Of a stretch of DNA of 42,329 nt, positions 41,683-42,329 are shown in pieces. Location of the stretch: positions 1-42,329 of the forward strand of contig JAJNPS010000044.1 of assembly GCA_021155205.1 (NCBI GenBank), written 5' to 3'. Made by a program: the position numbers and the translations under genes. The stretch's first letter is position 1. Each line of letters opens with the position of its first letter. Below the pieces are notes generated by a model. The model worked only from the letters and a program-made list of their open reading frames with translations, was not told the DNA's origin and made no database searches. The stretch is from Rhodobacterales bacterium. Lineage in GTDB: Bacteria > Pseudomonadota > Alphaproteobacteria > Rhodobacterales > Rhodobacteraceae.

Positions 41683-42255
41683 ATGTTCTACCGCCCCAAG
41701 GACGGCCACGGCCTGCCGCACAGCCCGTTTCACGCCGTCGTCAGCCCGCGCCCCATTGGCTGGATTTCCACCCGCAGCGTGTTTGGCGACAACCTCGCGC
41801 CCTATTCCTTTTTCAACGCCGTCGGTTACAATCCGCCGCAGGTGATGTTCGCGGGCGACCTGCGCGACAGTATCCGGAACGCCCAGGAATCCGGCGCCTT
41901 TGCCGTGAACGTGGTCGAAGAGGCGGCGCTGCAGGCGATGAACGCCACCTCGGCCCGCCTGCCCCGCGGCACGGATGAGTTCCTGGCGGCAGGCGTCCCC
42001 AAGGCCGAATGCGACACCATCGACTGCCCCCGTGTCGCCACCGCCCCCGCCACGCTGGAATGCCGGGTCATGCAGGTGGTGGAGCTTTTGGGCGGCGACC
42101 GGATGGTGATCGGCGAGGTGACGGGGGTTCATCTGCGCGACGACTGCCTGGTGGAGGGGCGGTTCGATGTCACGCGGTACAGGCCGGCGGCGCGGCTGGG
42201 CTATCAGGATTATACGTTCGTGCGCGAGGTGGTGGCGCTGAAACGGCCGGGGTAA
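41683..42255 (+). CDS. Flavin reductase-like FMN-binding protein
   Basis: A 190-residue flavin-reductase-domain protein (PF01613). It begins MFYRPKDGHGLPHSPFHAVVSPRPIGWISTRS and contains NLAPYSFFNAVGYNPPQVMF near 38 and FAVNVVEEAALQAMNATSA near 75, all standard for the DIM6/NTAB subgroup, and ends VTRYRPAARLGYQDYTFV. Such proteins bind FMN and either supply reduced flavin to a partner oxygenase or act alone. No partner oxygenase is adjacent. ATG at 41683 has AAGGG upstream; the frame opens earlier at 41650. Confidence 0.9.
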   Translation: MFYRPKDGHGLPHSPFHAVVSPRPIGWISTRSVFGDNLAPYSFFNAVGYNPPQVMFAGDLRDSIRNAQESGAFAVNVVEEAALQAMNATSARLPRGTDEFLAAGVPKAECDTIDCPRVATAPATLECRVMQVVELLGGDRMVIGEVTGVHLRDDCLVEGRFDVTRYRPAARLGYQDYTFVREVVALKRPG

Positions 42256-42262
42256 GGGACGC

Positions 42263-42329
42263 CCCGTAGGATGGGGTTTCCCCCCAGCCTAGGGTGTGCG
42301 CGCGCACGCACCGTCGTAGGGCGGGGGTT
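42263..42329. repeat. GC-rich repeat-like intergenic sequence at the window end
   Basis: After the flavin reductase the sequence shows CGTAGGATGGGGTTTCC, a 12-base palindrome GTGCGCGCGCAC (42296-42307) and a second CGTAGGGCGGGGGTT. The two CGTAGG-G-rich units resemble each other as a direct repeat. This could be a dispersed intergenic repeat, but the window ends before it is complete. Confidence 0.4.

Overview
The window is a high-GC alphaproteobacterial chromosome segment, almost certainly from the family Rhodobacteraceae/Paracoccaceae (order Rhodobacterales). Supporting signs are the gene content (FolE2, a SAM-II riboswitch before metZ, a glyQ-DUF6446-glyS-ppdK cluster, lysC next to ptsP, an extended FolB), GC-rich codon usage, and sigma70-like promoters of the form TTGnnn-N16/17-TAnnnn. 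No rRNA, tRNA, CRISPR array or prophage was seen. All intergenic gaps are under about 300 bases.

Layout. 1-1071: a decayed insertion-sequence chimera, in which IS5-type ends and the first 25 codons of an IS5-type transposase enclose a frameshifted, nonsense-mutated, 3'-truncated IS630 transposase. 1112-3132: a small ribbon-helix-helix protein and a YqeY-like protein meeting tail to tail, then carA. 3243-8995: a processive GT2 glycosyltransferase with an N-terminal MshEN-like region and CtrA-type sites in front, a GntR regulator, a HAD nucleotidase, a UbiH-type monooxygenase and a class V aminotransferase. 9169-14359: ilvC, the folB-folP-glmM operon and a SleB-type wall hydrolase. 14602-20958: the glyQ-DUF6446-glyS-ppdK transcription unit on the minus strand. 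21192-27243: trkH, folE2, riboswitch-controlled metZ, yciB and ftsY. 27393-31903: an AlkB-like membrane oxygenase, a small secreted protein, xseA and purD. 31912-37939: phoX behind a Pho-box array, lysC and ptsP. 38094-42255: an EamA transporter, a nitronate monooxygenase, an EcsC protein, a GNAT acetyltransferase and a flavin reductase.

Most genes are housekeeping: pyrimidine/arginine (carA), branched-chain amino acids (ilvC), folate (folE2, folB, folP), peptidoglycan precursor (glmM), glycyl-tRNA synthesis (glyQ, glyS), methionine (metZ), purine (purD), aspartate family (lysC), protein targeting (ftsY) and DNA repair (xseA). The parts most worth a second look are the CtrA-site/MshEN-like/GT2 locus, the PPDK with an apparently eroded ATP-grasp half, the FolB C-terminal extension, the lower-GC insertion in glyS, the SAM-II aptamer that overlaps an antiterminator/terminator switch, the four 11-bp-phased Pho repeats, and the IS5/IS630 chimera. 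I did not find a clear-cut multigene system that is wholly unknown. Promoter, operator and domain calls rest on reading motifs by eye.
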